Shown: positions 44,379 through 55,922, counted from the stretch's first letter. The stretch: DNA of 64,000 bases from Phenylobacterium sp. (GCA_004799545.1 SSMU01000006.1:1-64000); one strand, 5' to 3'. The notes: generated by a model from the letters alone, not told the origin. Made by a program: numbers and translations.

Positions 44379-44756
44379 TCAGGCCGCCGTATTGCCCTGC
44401 AGGCAGGCGTTGATCTTCGACAGCAGCCGCGGCAGGTCCACCGGCTTGGTGTCGAAGTCGGCGCAGCCCACCTCGACGCTCTTCATCCGGTCGCTGGCCA
44501 GCGCGTGGGCGGTCAGCGCGATCACCGGGATGTTGGCGGTCGAGGCGCGGCGCTTGATCAGGATGGTGGCTTCCCAGCCGTCCATGTCGCCCAGCGCCAC
44601 GTCCATCAGGATCACCGCCGGCTGCTCCTCCTCGGACATCCGCACGCCGGAGGGTCCGTCGGGGGCGCAGCAGACCTCGAAGCCATGGCGCACCAGGCGG
44701 CGGGTCAGCATGTCCCGGTTCATCTCATTGTCTTCGACGAGCAGGATCTTGGTCAT
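44379..44756 (-). CDS. Single-domain response regulator (CpdR/DivK-like)
   Basis: A 125-aa receiver: KILLVEDNEMNRDMLTRRLV, phospho-Asp in AVILMDVALGDMDGWEATIL, and a lysine in FDTKPVDLPRLLSKI. It belongs to the DivK-type 'LVEDNEMNRDML' subgroup. It lies 19 bp downstream of the membrane kinase gene at 44776 on the same strand, so the kinase-REC pair is probably one signalling unit. Confidence 0.9.
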   Translation of the reverse strand: MTKILLVEDNEMNRDMLTRRLVRHGFEVCCAPDGPSGVRMSEEEQPAVILMDVALGDMDGWEATILIKRRASTANIPVIALTAHALASDRMKSVEVGCADFDTKPVDLPRLLSKINACLQGNTAA

Positions 44757-44775
44757 GGCTGTGTCCCGGTGGGCT

Positions 44776-46245
44776 TCAGGCCGCCGCGCGCTTGGCGCGG
44801 GCAGGGGCCATGGAGGGGGTTGTGTCGGCGGTCTCGCGACGCTTCTTGCGGGCCGTGGCGGGCGCGGTCGGCAGGCAGACGGTGAAGCAGCTGCCCTCGC
44901 CATGCGTGCTCTGGACGGAGATGTCGCCGCCCATCAACCGGCAGAGCGCCAGGCTCAGCGCCAGGCCCAGGCCCGTGTCGCCGTACTTCGATGCGGTGGT
45001 GTCGTGCGCCACCGTGAACTTCTCGAACAGGTGCGGCAGCAGCTTCGGCGAGATGCCGACGCCGGTGTCGGTGATGCGGATCACGATGGTCTGCGGCGCC
45101 TTGCCGGGCGCGCGCTCGGCCGAGACGATCACATGGCCCTTGTCGGTGAACTTGACCGCATTATCGAGCATGCCGGCGAGCGACTGGCGCACCCGGTCGG
45201 TGTCCCATTTGGCCAGGCCCAGGTCGCCGGCCGGCTGGAAGCGCAGGGCGATGCCCTTGCCCTCGGCCTCCTGGCGCTGCTCCTCGACCACGGAGGAGAG
45301 GAACTCCGAGACTGGGACCTCCTCGCGGACCAGCTCCATCTTGCCGGCCTCGATCTTGGAAAGGTCGAGCACTTCGTTGACCAGCCGCAGCAGGTGCCTG
45401 CCGGCCTTGTGGATCTTGCCAAGGTCGTCCGCCGACTGCTCGTCGTGGTCGTCGGCGGCGTCCTCCAGCAGCATCTGGGAATAGCCGATCACCGCGTTCA
45501 GCGGGGTGCGCAGCTCGTGGCTCATGCTGGCCACGAACTCGGCCTTGGCGGCGCCCGCCCGGCCGGCCTCGGAGGTGGCGCGGCGCAGCTCGGCGGCGGT
45601 GGCCAGGTGGTTGCGCATCTCGGCTTCCAGCTCGACGCCGGAGTCCAGGATCCTGCGGTAGTAGAGGGCCATCATGCTGACGTAGCCCGCGCAGGCCAGC
45701 GTCGAGACGATGCCAAGCGCCTGCAGGCCGGCGGCCTCGCTGGCGATCTCGCGCGGCGGGGCGGGGACCAGCCGGTAGAACAGGAAGAAGATGGCGAAGT
45801 TGATGACATGCTGGGTCAGCGCCAGGCCGCGCAGCTTGGGCGACGGGCCGATGTAGAAGAAGGTCAGCAGCGGGATCGTCAGCACCCAGGGCAGGGTGGG
45901 CGAGGTCACGCCGCCATAGAAGTAACAGCTCCACAGGATACAGAACATCAGGTTCTGGACCGAGATGAAGCACAGCAGGTTGTAGTGGTTGAACCACTTC
46001 AACAGGAACGGGAAGATCCAGAACGAGGTGATCGAGGCCGCCAGGATCGCCATCGGCAGGCCCGGGTGCGGCTCCAGGAAGAACAGCGCGCCGGGCACCA
46101 CGTTGCCGAGGATCGGGCCGAGCAGGTGGCTGACCAGGAACATCCGCGCCAGCTGGCGTTTCTCGCGCTGCGCGGCGAGCTCGGCTGGGATGAACCAGTC
46201 GATGAACCGGTCGAGAACCGAGCTCTCTTCCTGGACCTTGCTCAT
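44776..46245 (-). CDS. Membrane histidine kinase (paralogue 1)
   Basis: The 489-aa product has about six N-terminal transmembrane helices (LVSHLLGPILGNVVPGALFF, ILAASITSFWIFPFLL, FISVQNLMFCILWSCYFY, VLTIPLLTFFYI, VINFAIFFLFY and LACAGYVSMMALYY). HisKA follows, with phospho-His243 in FVASMSHELRTPLNAVIGYS, then HATPase (LDNAVKFTDKG, ITDTGVGIS, GDTGLGLALS). The short loops suggest sensing within the membrane. N-terminus RFIDWFIPAELAAQREK aligns with RLMDWFVPDSARRERSD of the divergent kinase at 46432. It is cotranscribed with a receiver gene at its 3' end. Confidence 0.9.
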   Translation of the reverse strand: MSKVQEESSVLDRFIDWFIPAELAAQREKRQLARMFLVSHLLGPILGNVVPGALFFLEPHPGLPMAILAASITSFWIFPFLLKWFNHYNLLCFISVQNLMFCILWSCYFYGGVTSPTLPWVLTIPLLTFFYIGPSPKLRGLALTQHVINFAIFFLFYRLVPAPPREIASEAAGLQALGIVSTLACAGYVSMMALYYRRILDSGVELEAEMRNHLATAAELRRATSEAGRAGAAKAEFVASMSHELRTPLNAVIGYSQMLLEDAADDHDEQSADDLGKIHKAGRHLLRLVNEVLDLSKIEAGKMELVREEVPVSEFLSSVVEEQRQEAEGKGIALRFQPAGDLGLAKWDTDRVRQSLAGMLDNAVKFTDKGHVIVSAERAPGKAPQTIVIRITDTGVGISPKLLPHLFEKFTVAHDTTASKYGDTGLGLALSLALCRLMGGDISVQSTHGEGSCFTVCLPTAPATARKKRRETADTTPSMAPARAKRAAA

Positions 46246-46431
46246 ACGCCCCTCTTCGCCCCGAGGCGCATCGGCGACACAGCCGATTCGACACGCCTAG
46301 ATTAGAAGAACAGACTTAGCTTTCCCGTATTAATAACGAGTTATTGCATCGCGACATTGATGTTTGCCTGATCTTAACTGGTGAGGGTCCACGTCTTCAT
46401 CTGAACGCCACTGCGAGCGGGCGGGGGAAGC

Positions 46432-47832
46432 ATGATGAATCCGATCAGCCGTTTGATGGACTGGTTCGTCCCGGACAGCGCGCGCCGCGAGCGGTCCGAC
46501 CTGGGCCTGGCGCAGAACTACATCTTCACGCACCTCTTCGGGCCGCTGATGGCCCAGTCGATCTGCGTCTTCCTGTGGATGACCGATCCGCACCCGGGCT
46601 TCGTGGTCTGGACCATGTGCCTGGCGATCTGGTCGTTCTGGACCCTGCCCTTCGTGCTGAAGTTCACCGGCAACCTGCGCATGGTGTCGCTGATCTCGGT
46701 GGAGGTGCTGTCCTTCGCCTCTCTGTTCGGCTCGTTCCACTACGGCGGAGTCTCCTCGCCGCTGTTCCCGTGGCTGTTGATCGCGCTCCTGCTGGGCTTC
46801 TTCTACCTCGGCGACCGGCCGTGGCTGGTGCTCGGCCTGTTCACCGTCAACGTCGGCTCGTTCATCGCCGCCTACATGATCAACGGCGGGTTCGCCGAGC
46901 GCGTGCCGGCCTCGCACCTGACCATGCTGGGCTGGGTCTCGATCCTCTCGGCCACGGTCTACATGTCGTGGATGTGCCTCTACTACGTGTCGACCATCGC
47001 GCTCCGCTCCGACCTGGAGAAGGAGGCCGATCGGCACCGCAACACCTCCATCCGCCTGCGCCAGGCCAAGGAGCAGGCCGACCAGGCCAACCTGTCGCGC
47101 TCGATCTTCCTGGCCAAGATGAGCCACGAGTTCCGCACCCCGCTGAACGCGGTGATCGGCTATTCCGAGCTGCTGCTCGAGCACGGCCAGGACACCGGCG
47201 CCGACGAACAGAAGCTGTCGGACCTCAAGCGCATCAACACCGCCGGCCAGCACCTCCTGGCCCTGGTCACCGACGTGCTCGACCTGTCGCGGATCGAGAC
47301 CAACAGCATGAACCTGACCGTCTCCACCTTCCCGCTCGATCAGCTGATCGACGACGTGGCGGCCACCTCGCGCCCGCTGATGGACAAGAACGAGAACCAG
47401 CTGGTGATCCGCGCCATCGGCGACCTGCAGGCGATCACCAGCGACCAGACCAAGCTGCGCCAGGTGCTGCTGAACCTGCTGTCCAACGCCGCCAAGTTCA
47501 CCGAGGGGGGCACCGTCACCCTCACCGTGCGGCGCGAACAGCGGCCCGGCGGCGACTGGATCGAGGCCCAGGTCGACGACACCGGCATCGGCATGGCGGA
47601 AAAGGACCTGTCCAAGCTGTTCCAGGACTTCGCCCAGGTGAACGCCTCGACCAGCAAATATGGCGGCACGGGCCTCGGCCTGGCGGTCAGTCAGCGGCTC
47701 TGCGCCCTGATGGGCGGCGGCATCACGGTCACCAGCACGGTGGGCCACGGCTCGTCGTTCACGGTCCGCATGCCCGCCGAGATCTCCTCGGACGCCGTCG
47801 CCAACCTCCTGGCCGACCCCATCGCGGCCTAG
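46432..47832 (+). CDS. Membrane histidine kinase (paralogue 2)
   Basis: The 466-aa product has the same plan as the kinase at 44776: N-terminal amphipathic RLMDWFVPDSARRE, six transmembrane helices (for example IFTHLFGPLMAQSICVFLWM, FHYGGVSSPLFPWLLIALLL), HisKA with His232 in FLAKMSHEFRTPLNAVIGYS, and HATPase (LSNAAKFTEGG, VDDTGIGMAEKD, GGTGLGLAVS). Both share the loop F/YYGGV-S/T-SP..PW. A GGGGGAAG precedes the ATG. The two genes diverge from a 186-bp region, implying duplication and possibly a common regulator. Confidence 0.9.
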   Translation: MMNPISRLMDWFVPDSARRERSDLGLAQNYIFTHLFGPLMAQSICVFLWMTDPHPGFVVWTMCLAIWSFWTLPFVLKFTGNLRMVSLISVEVLSFASLFGSFHYGGVSSPLFPWLLIALLLGFFYLGDRPWLVLGLFTVNVGSFIAAYMINGGFAERVPASHLTMLGWVSILSATVYMSWMCLYYVSTIALRSDLEKEADRHRNTSIRLRQAKEQADQANLSRSIFLAKMSHEFRTPLNAVIGYSELLLEHGQDTGADEQKLSDLKRINTAGQHLLALVTDVLDLSRIETNSMNLTVSTFPLDQLIDDVAATSRPLMDKNENQLVIRAIGDLQAITSDQTKLRQVLLNLLSNAAKFTEGGTVTLTVRREQRPGGDWIEAQVDDTGIGMAEKDLSKLFQDFAQVNASTSKYGGTGLGLAVSQRLCALMGGGITVTSTVGHGSSFTVRMPAEISSDAVANLLADPIAA

Positions 47833-47833
47833 C

Positions 47834-47861
47834 CACCTCTCCCTGCAAGCGGGGAGAGGTG
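47834..47861. terminator. Hairpin between convergent kinase and carB genes
   Basis: CACCTCTCCC (47834-47843) and GGGAGAGGTG (47852-47861) form a perfect 10-bp stem with an 8-nt loop between the kinase stop and the carB stop. Confidence 0.6.
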
Positions 47862-47865
47862 AGAG

Positions 47866-51150
<3,285 letters not shown>

Positions 51151-51377
51151 GTGTCTCGCGCGCGAGAGCCGGCCGCGCGTCTCGGCGCGCCGACTCTGAG
51201 GTCAGAACTGCAGGTTAAGCGGGTGCATTAGAGACCCTGTCCGCCGCGCGCAAGCATGCTGTTCGAAGGGTGAATTGCAGTCTTTTCGGCAACCAATTCG
51301 CGGGTCACCCATATTGGTAGGGTGGGCGGCGACGACAGGCCCCCAGCATTCTGACGTCCTGAGGAGAACGGCGGCCC

Positions 51378-51605
51378 ATGAGTCTCATCGAAAAGATCCC
51401 GACCATGAGCGACGAAGAGGTGATCAACCTCCTGGCCAACGCCCGGCGCCTCGCGGATTCCGGCGACGAGAAGCAGAAGGCCGCCGCCGGCGAACTGCTG
51501 CCCGCCCTTGAGGAGGCCGCCGCCGAACGCCGCACCACCAAGCTCGCCGCCGCCCAGGCCAAGCGCGCCGCCAGCCGCCGCCCGAAGGCCCAGGTCGCGG
51601 CCTAA
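51378..51605 (+). CDS. Small conserved hypothetical protein
   Basis: The 75-aa product reads MSLIEKIPTMSDEEVINLLA followed by NARRLADSGDEKQKAAAGEL, then a Lys/Ala/Arg-rich tail (AQAKRAASRRPK). It is helical and soluble. The tail resembles that of small nucleic-acid-associated proteins but no function is known. GGAG precedes the ATG by 12 nt. It is divergent from carB. Confidence 0.7.
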   Translation: MSLIEKIPTMSDEEVINLLANARRLADSGDEKQKAAAGELLPALEEAAAERRTTKLAAAQAKRAASRRPKAQVAA

Positions 51606-51662
51606 AACCTGTTCGCAGAACGTCGGTTTGCCACGAGCGCCAGCTTGCGGCAGTCTGGACGC

Positions 51663-52085
51663 ATGATCCTCAAGCCCCTCATCGTGGCCGCCGCCTTCGC
51701 CGTCGCCGGCGCCGCGGCGGCCCAGACGCCGCCCGCCCCCGTCACCACCACACTCCGGAGCCTGGACGCCACCAGCGCCGGCCAGCCCATCGTCATGCCG
51801 AAGGGCCGGCTCCGGGTCACGGTGTCCCAGACGGTGATCCCCGCCCACGGGTCGCTCCCGGTGCACAAGCACCCCTATCCCCGCTACGTCTATGTGGCTG
51901 AGGGGAGCATCCGGGTGACCAACCTGGTCACCGGCCAGGTGTTCGACATGAAGGCCGGCGACATGACCATCGATCCCATCGGCCAGTGGCACAAGGCCGA
52001 GGCCCTGGGCGACGCCCCCGCCCGCCTGATCGCCGTCGACCAGGCCCCGCCCGGCGCCGCCACCACCATCCGCCGCAACCCCTAG
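51663..52085 (+). CDS. Secreted cupin-domain protein
   Basis: The 140-aa precursor has a signal peptide (LKPLIVAAAFAVAGAAAAQT) and one cupin barrel: VIPAHGSLPVHKHPYPRYVY then VAEGSIRVTN (metal-binding His residues and Gly turn), and second motif FDMKAGDMTIDPIGQWHKAE. It may bind a metal and a small ligand or act as an isomerase in the periplasm. The ATG at 51663 gives the signal peptide; an upstream TTG is not needed. No obvious partner. Confidence 0.83.
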   Translation: MILKPLIVAAAFAVAGAAAAQTPPAPVTTTLRSLDATSAGQPIVMPKGRLRVTVSQTVIPAHGSLPVHKHPYPRYVYVAEGSIRVTNLVTGQVFDMKAGDMTIDPIGQWHKAEALGDAPARLIAVDQAPPGAATTIRRNP

Positions 52086-52097
52086 GCGCCTTCAACC

Positions 52098-52127
52098 TGC
52101 ATCCGACCTCAGCCCGGCCGGCGTATT
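52098..52127 (+). promoter_or_regulatory. Candidate ECF promoter of the sigma/anti-sigma operon
   Basis: TGCATCC (52098-52104), 17 bp, then CGTATT (52122-52127), about 70 bp before the sigma gene. A similar pair TGCGTCC-16 bp-CGTAAC lies before the fasciclin gene. The shared motif TGCRTCC-N16/17-CGTAWY is what autoregulation by the encoded sigma factor would produce. Found by eye from two sites only. Confidence 0.35.
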
Positions 52128-52197
52128 CCCCGTGCGGCGGCTTGCGAAAGCCGGCGGCCTCGGCCAGCTTGGCTGACCTTCACTGACGGGACGCCCC

Positions 52198-52743
52198 TTG
52201 GCCGACGCCGACACCCTCGCGCTGCTGATGCCGCAGATCGCCGCCGGCGACCGCGCCGCCCTGCGACGACTCTACGAGGCGACCTCCGCGAAGCTTTTTG
52301 GCGTCTGCCTCCGTATCCTCTCCGACCGCGAGGAGGCGGAGGACGTGTTGCAGGAAGTCTATGTCACCGTCTGGCGTCGCGCCGACCGCTTCGATGCGGG
52401 CCGGGCCAGCGTGGTGACCTGGATCTCGACCATCGCCCGCAACCGCTCCATCGACCGCCTGCGGGCTCGCGGCCCGCTCGCCCACGCCGATCAGGTTGAC
52501 GAGTTGCAGATCGCCGACGGCGCGGCCAGCGCCGAGACCCTGCTGGCCGCCGCCGACGACGCCGGGCGGCTGCACGGCTGCCTTGGCGAGCTCGACGCGC
52601 GCACCCAGACGGCGATCCGCACCGCCTTCTTCGACGGCGTCACCTACGAGGCCCTGGCGCGGCGCATGGACGCCCCGCTGGGCACGGTGAAGAGCTGGAT
52701 CCGCCGCGGCCTCGCCCGGCTCAAGGGATGCCTGGAGCGATGA
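52198..52743 (+). CDS. ECF sigma factor (SigK/ECF19-like)
   Basis: The 181-aa product has region 2 (RLYEATSAKLFGVCLRILSD, EEAEDVLQEVYVTVWRRADR, VVTWISTIARNRSIDRLRAR) and region 4 (TAFFDGVTYEALARRMDAPL, GTVKSWIRRGLARLKGCLER). It directs RNA polymerase to a small regulon. The immediate gene downstream is an RskA-type anti-sigma factor (ATGA overlap), then a fasciclin protein. That is the arrangement of SigK-RskA and fasciclin-type MPT70/MPT83 in mycobacteria. The start is a TTG; an ATG 30 bp inside would remove a conserved N-terminal segment. Confidence 0.87.
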   Translation: MADADTLALLMPQIAAGDRAALRRLYEATSAKLFGVCLRILSDREEAEDVLQEVYVTVWRRADRFDAGRASVVTWISTIARNRSIDRLRARGPLAHADQVDELQIADGAASAETLLAAADDAGRLHGCLGELDARTQTAIRTAFFDGVTYEALARRMDAPLGTVKSWIRRGLARLKGCLER

Positions 52744-53450
52744 GCGAGGCGCCCGACCTTTCCGAAGCCGAAGCCTTCGCGGCCGAGCATGCCCTGGGCG
52801 TGCTGTCCGGCGCGGAGCGCGCCCAGGCCGAGGCGCAGATGGCCCGCGACCCCGGCTTCGCCGCCGACGTGGAATCTTGGCGCAACCGCCTCGCGCCCCT
52901 GCTCGACGGCATCGCCGCGGTCGCCGCGCCCGCCCAGGTCTGGCCGCGCATCGAACGCGCCCTGCCGGCCAACGACAACGCCGGGTCGCTACGCTTCTGG
53001 CGCGGCGCCACCCTCGGGTCGCTGGGCCTGGCCGCCGCCAGCCTGGTGGTCGCCGTCATGCTGGCCAACCGGCCGCCCATCGTGCTGCAGCCGCCCGCCC
53101 CGCCGCCGATCCTCAACGCCAGCCTGACCAGTCAGGCCTCCGGCCAGCCGATGTTCGTCGCCGCCTACGACCCGGCGCGCCACGCCCTGATCATCACCTC
53201 CCTGGTGCCGCCGGGCGGCGATCCACGCCACGTCCACCAGCTCTGGCTGATCCCCGCCGACGGCAAGCCGCATTCCCTGGGGATGATCGCGCCCGGAACC
53301 TCGAAGTCCATGCCGATGCCCGCGCCCATGGCCCCCATGCTGCAGCCGGGCGCGACCCTGGCCATCTCCGTCGAACCGCCGGGCGGCTCGCCGAACAGGG
53401 ACGCCCCCTCCGGTCCGATCGCGGCCACGGGCAAGCTTTCGAAAATATAA
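52740..53450 (+). CDS. RskA-family transmembrane anti-sigma factor
   Basis: The 236-aa product has an N-terminal anti-sigma region (EAEAFAAEHALGVLSGAERA, RDPGFAADVESWRNRLAPLL), one transmembrane helix (LGLAAASLVVAVMLANRPPI), and a periplasmic RskA domain (GQPMFVAAYDPARHALIITS, HVHQLWLIPADGKPHSLGMI, AISVEPPGG). It holds the sigma factor at the membrane until proteolysis or a ligand signal releases it. It overlaps the sigma gene by 4 bp, giving coupled stoichiometric synthesis. Confidence 0.88.
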   Translation: MSEAPDLSEAEAFAAEHALGVLSGAERAQAEAQMARDPGFAADVESWRNRLAPLLDGIAAVAAPAQVWPRIERALPANDNAGSLRFWRGATLGSLGLAAASLVVAVMLANRPPIVLQPPAPPPILNASLTSQASGQPMFVAAYDPARHALIITSLVPPGGDPRHVHQLWLIPADGKPHSLGMIAPGTSKSMPMPAPMAPMLQPGATLAISVEPPGGSPNRDAPSGPIAATGKLSKI

Positions 53451-53463
53451 ATCCGATCAGATC

Positions 53464-53492
53464 TGCGTCCGCCGAAGTCTAGATCCCGTAAC
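53464..53492 (+). promoter_or_regulatory. Candidate ECF promoter of the fasciclin gene
   Basis: TGCGTCC (53464-53470), 16 bp, CGTAAC (53487-53492), 48 bp before the fasciclin start. It resembles the site at 52098-52127. Proposed as a second target of the neighbouring ECF sigma factor; a two-site comparison cannot prove it. Confidence 0.35.
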
Positions 53493-53539
53493 TTCGCTGT
53501 CGTCGCCAATGACGGCAGGAATTCGAAGGACGACGGGAA

Positions 53540-54121
53540 ATGTCACGCAAGATGATTTTGGCCGCTGCGGCCGGTTTCGCACTCGCCATCTCGGCGGGTG
53601 GCCTGGCCTCTGCTCAAATGGCGACCGACCACATGATGGCCGGCAAGGAAAAGACGGTGATGGTCGGCGGCGCCGCCATGTATCCGTCGAAGACCATCGT
53701 GCAGAACGCGGTGAACTCCAAGGACCACACCACCCTGGTCGCCGCGGTGAAGGCCGCCGGCCTGGTCGACACCCTGTCGAGCCCCGGTCCGTTCACCGTC
53801 TTCGCCCCCACCAACGCGGCGTTCGCCAAGCTGCCGCCCGGCACGGTGGACAGCCTGGTGCAGCCGGAGAACAAGGCCGCCCTCACCAAGATCCTCACCT
53901 ATCACGTGGTCGCCGGCCGGATGTCCTCCGCCGACCTGATGGCCAAGGCGAAGATGGGCGGCACGCTGACCACCGTCGAAGGCGAGGCCCTCAAGGTCAG
54001 CGCCAGGAACGGCGCCGTCTGGCTCACCGACGCCAAGGGCGGCATGTCCCGCGTCACCGTCGCCAACGTCTACCAGTCCAACGGCGTCATCCACGTCGTC
54101 GACACCGTACTGATGCCCTGA
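53540..54121 (+). CDS. Secreted fasciclin (FAS1) domain protein
   Basis: The 193-aa precursor has a signal peptide (ILAAAAGFALAISAGGLASA) and one FAS1 domain. That domain contains IVQNAVNSKDHTTLVAAVKA, GPFTVFAPTNAAFAKLPPGT, ILTYHVVAGRMSSADLMA and VTVANVYQSNGVIHVVDTVL, the two conserved FAS1 blocks and the YH motif. FAS1 proteins mediate adhesion or bind partners at the cell surface. Located 89 bp after the anti-sigma gene, with a similar candidate promoter, it is the probable main output of the ECF switch. A terminator follows. Confidence 0.9.
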   Translation: MSRKMILAAAAGFALAISAGGLASAQMATDHMMAGKEKTVMVGGAAMYPSKTIVQNAVNSKDHTTLVAAVKAAGLVDTLSSPGPFTVFAPTNAAFAKLPPGTVDSLVQPENKAALTKILTYHVVAGRMSSADLMAKAKMGGTLTTVEGEALKVSARNGAVWLTDAKGGMSRVTVANVYQSNGVIHVVDTVLMP

Positions 54122-54131
54122 CGCACATTAG

Positions 54132-54175
54132 ACAGGGCCGGCCCTCGCGTCGGCCTTGTTCTCTTATTGTTCTAT
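54132..54175 (+). terminator. Terminator of the fasciclin gene
   Basis: ACAGGGCCG (54132-54140) pairs with CGGCCTTGT (54151-54159) with one G-U pair, followed by a T-rich run TTCTCTTATTGTTCTATT. Confidence 0.7.
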
Positions 54176-54201
54176 TCCACGATAGCGGCTAAGCTTGAAG
54201 A

Positions 54202-54594
54202 ATGAGCCACGAACCCGACGAACCCCTGTTGCACGCGGGTGAGGTCTTCAGGATCCAGGGCGCGGTGTTCGAGGTGAACAAGGTGCTCGGACCAGGCTTT
54301 CTCGAAGCCGTCTATCAGGAGTGCCTTGGCCTGGAGTTCGCGCACCGGAAGATACCGTTTCGCGCGCAGCCGCGGCTCGCTCTGACTTACAAGGACATCC
54401 TGCTGGAGCAGACCTATTCGCCCGACTTCATTTGCTACGAGAAGGTCATCGTGGAACTGAAGGCCGGCCGCGACTTGGCCGAGGTCCACCGGGCGCAGGT
54501 GCTGAACTATCTACGAGCGACCGGCCTGCGGCTCGGCTTGTTGGTGCATTTCGGGCTATCGGCCAAGGCCCGTGTCGAGCGGCTGGCGCTTTGA
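54202..54594 (+). CDS. GxxExxY-family protein (PD-(D/E)XK nuclease-like)
   Basis: The 130-aa product carries the family signature G32-FLEAV-Y38 (with E35) in VLGPGFLEAVYQECLGLEF. A PD-(D/E)XK-type core follows: SPDFICYEKVIVELKAG, with D75, E85 and K87, and Q99 in EVHRAQVLNYLR. This is the PDDEXK_3 fold; members are scattered and often repeated in genomes, and their biological role is unknown. All presumed catalytic residues are present, so it may be an active nuclease. The gene ends 6 bp before inverted-repeat element R3 and lies between the sigma island and carA, typical of an acquired insertion. Confidence 0.88.
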   Translation: MSHEPDEPLLHAGEVFRIQGAVFEVNKVLGPGFLEAVYQECLGLEFAHRKIPFRAQPRLALTYKDILLEQTYSPDFICYEKVIVELKAGRDLAEVHRAQVLNYLRATGLRLGLLVHFGLSAKARVERLAL

Positions 54595-54599
54595 ATTCA

Positions 54600-54732
54600 G
54601 CCACGAACCCACACGAAAAACACGAACGCTCATTGCCCATTGCGCCGCAGGCGCGAAAACCGATCGGCTCTGACTTAATTGCTCGCGTCCCGCTCGCAGG
54701 GCGCGTTCGTGTTTTTCGTGTGGGTTCGTGGC
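54600..54732. repeat. Inverted-repeat element R3, next to the GxxExxY gene
   Basis: The arms at 54600-54629 and 54703-54732 are perfectly complementary over 30 bp. Their sequence differs from R1/R2 by replacement of one AAAAA unit with a longer ACCCA unit, and the change is mirrored in both arms. The 73-bp core keeps CATTGCGCCGCAGGCGCG and CTCGCAGGGCG but diverges in between. It begins 6 bp after the GxxExxY stop and ends 9 bp before the carA stop. Confidence 0.85.
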
Positions 54733-54740
54733 GAAAAACC

Positions 54741-55922
54741 TTACTTCGCCGCGTCCATGAACCCGGCGAAACGGTCGAAGAGGTAGAGGCTGTCGGTGGG
54801 GCCGGGCGAGGCTTCCGGGTGGTGCTGGACGCTGAACACCGGACGATCCTTGAGCGCCACGCCGGCGTTGGTGCCGTCGAACAGGGAGACGTGGGTCTCC
54901 ACCACCGGGGCCGGCAGGCTGTCGCGGTCCACCGTGAAGCCGTGGTTCATGGAGACGATCTCCACCTTGCCGGTGGTCAGGTCCTTCACCGGGTGGTTCG
55001 CCCCGTGGTGGCCCTGGTCCATCTTCACGGTCCTGGCCCCCAGCGCCAGGGACAGCATCTGGTGGCCGAGGCAGATGCCGAACACCGGCACGCCGCTCTC
55101 CACCAGCTTCCGGATCTCCGGCACGGCGTATTCGCCGGTCGCCGCCGGGTCGCCCGGGCCGTTGGACAGCAGCACCCCGTCCGGCTTGCGCGCCAGGATG
55201 TCCTCGGCGCGGGTCGAGGCCGGTACGACGGTCGCCCGTGCGCCCACCGAGGTCAGGGCCCGCAGGATGTTGCGCTTCACCCCGTAGTCGACGACCACCA
55301 CCTCGTACTTCGGCTTGCCGCCCTTCGCGAAATCCGGCTGGGCGTAGCCTTCGCCCCATTCCCACAGACCCTCCTCCCAGACGAAGGGCTGCAGGCAGGA
55401 GGCGTCCTTGGCGAGGTCGAGGCCCACCAGGCCGGTCCAAGCCCTCGCCTTGGCCACCAGGCCATCCAGGTCGAACGTCCCCTCGGGATGATGGGCGATC
55501 ACCCCGTGCGGCATGCCGTGCTCGCGGATCGCCCGGGTCAGCGCCCGGGTGTCGACGCCGGAGAGGCCGATCACGCCGCGCCGCGCCATCCAGGTCTCGA
55601 GGTCGGTGTCGGCCCGCCAGCTGGCCGGCCGGGTCGGCAGGTCGCGGAAGATCGCGCCGCGCGCCGCCGTGGTCGCCGAGCCGGAGATCTGTTCCAGGTC
55701 CTCCAGGTTCACGCCAACATTGCCCACGTGCGGGAAGGTGAAGGTGATGATCTGGGCCATGTACGACGGGTCGGTGAGGATCTCCTGATAGCCGGTCATG
55801 GCGGTGTTGAAGCAGACCTCGCCCACCGCCTCGCCCACCGCGCCCACGCCGATGCCCTGCAGCACCGTGCCGTCCGCCAGCGCCAGGACGCCGGTCGCGC
55901 CGGGCAGGAGATCGCGGCTCAT
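54741..55922 (-). CDS. carA: Carbamoyl-phosphate synthase small subunit
   Basis: Glutaminase subunit that feeds ammonia to CarB. The 393-aa product has the N-terminal CPSase domain ([40 protein letters not shown]) and a class I glutamine amidotransferase domain. Its nucleophilic cysteine lies in [17 protein letters not shown], and His/Glu in [14 protein letters not shown]. The ATG at 55922 (MSRDLLPG) is chosen with AAGGA 8 nt upstream; an ATG 9 bp earlier is also possible. It lies upstream of carB on the same strand but separated by the sigma island. Confidence 0.96.
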   Translation of the reverse strand: MSRDLLPGATGVLALADGTVLQGIGVGAVGEAVGEVCFNTAMTGYQEILTDPSYMAQIITFTFPHVGNVGVNLEDLEQISGSATTAARGAIFRDLPTRPASWRADTDLETWMARRGVIGLSGVDTRALTRAIREHGMPHGVIAHHPEGTFDLDGLVAKARAWTGLVGLDLAKDASCLQPFVWEEGLWEWGEGYAQPDFAKGGKPKYEVVVVDYGVKRNILRALTSVGARATVVPASTRAEDILARKPDGVLLSNGPGDPAATGEYAVPEIRKLVESGVPVFGICLGHQMLSLALGARTVKMDQGHHGANHPVKDLTTGKVEIVSMNHGFTVDRDSLPAPVVETHVSLFDGTNAGVALKDRPVFSVQHHPEASPGPTDSLYLFDRFAGFMDAAK

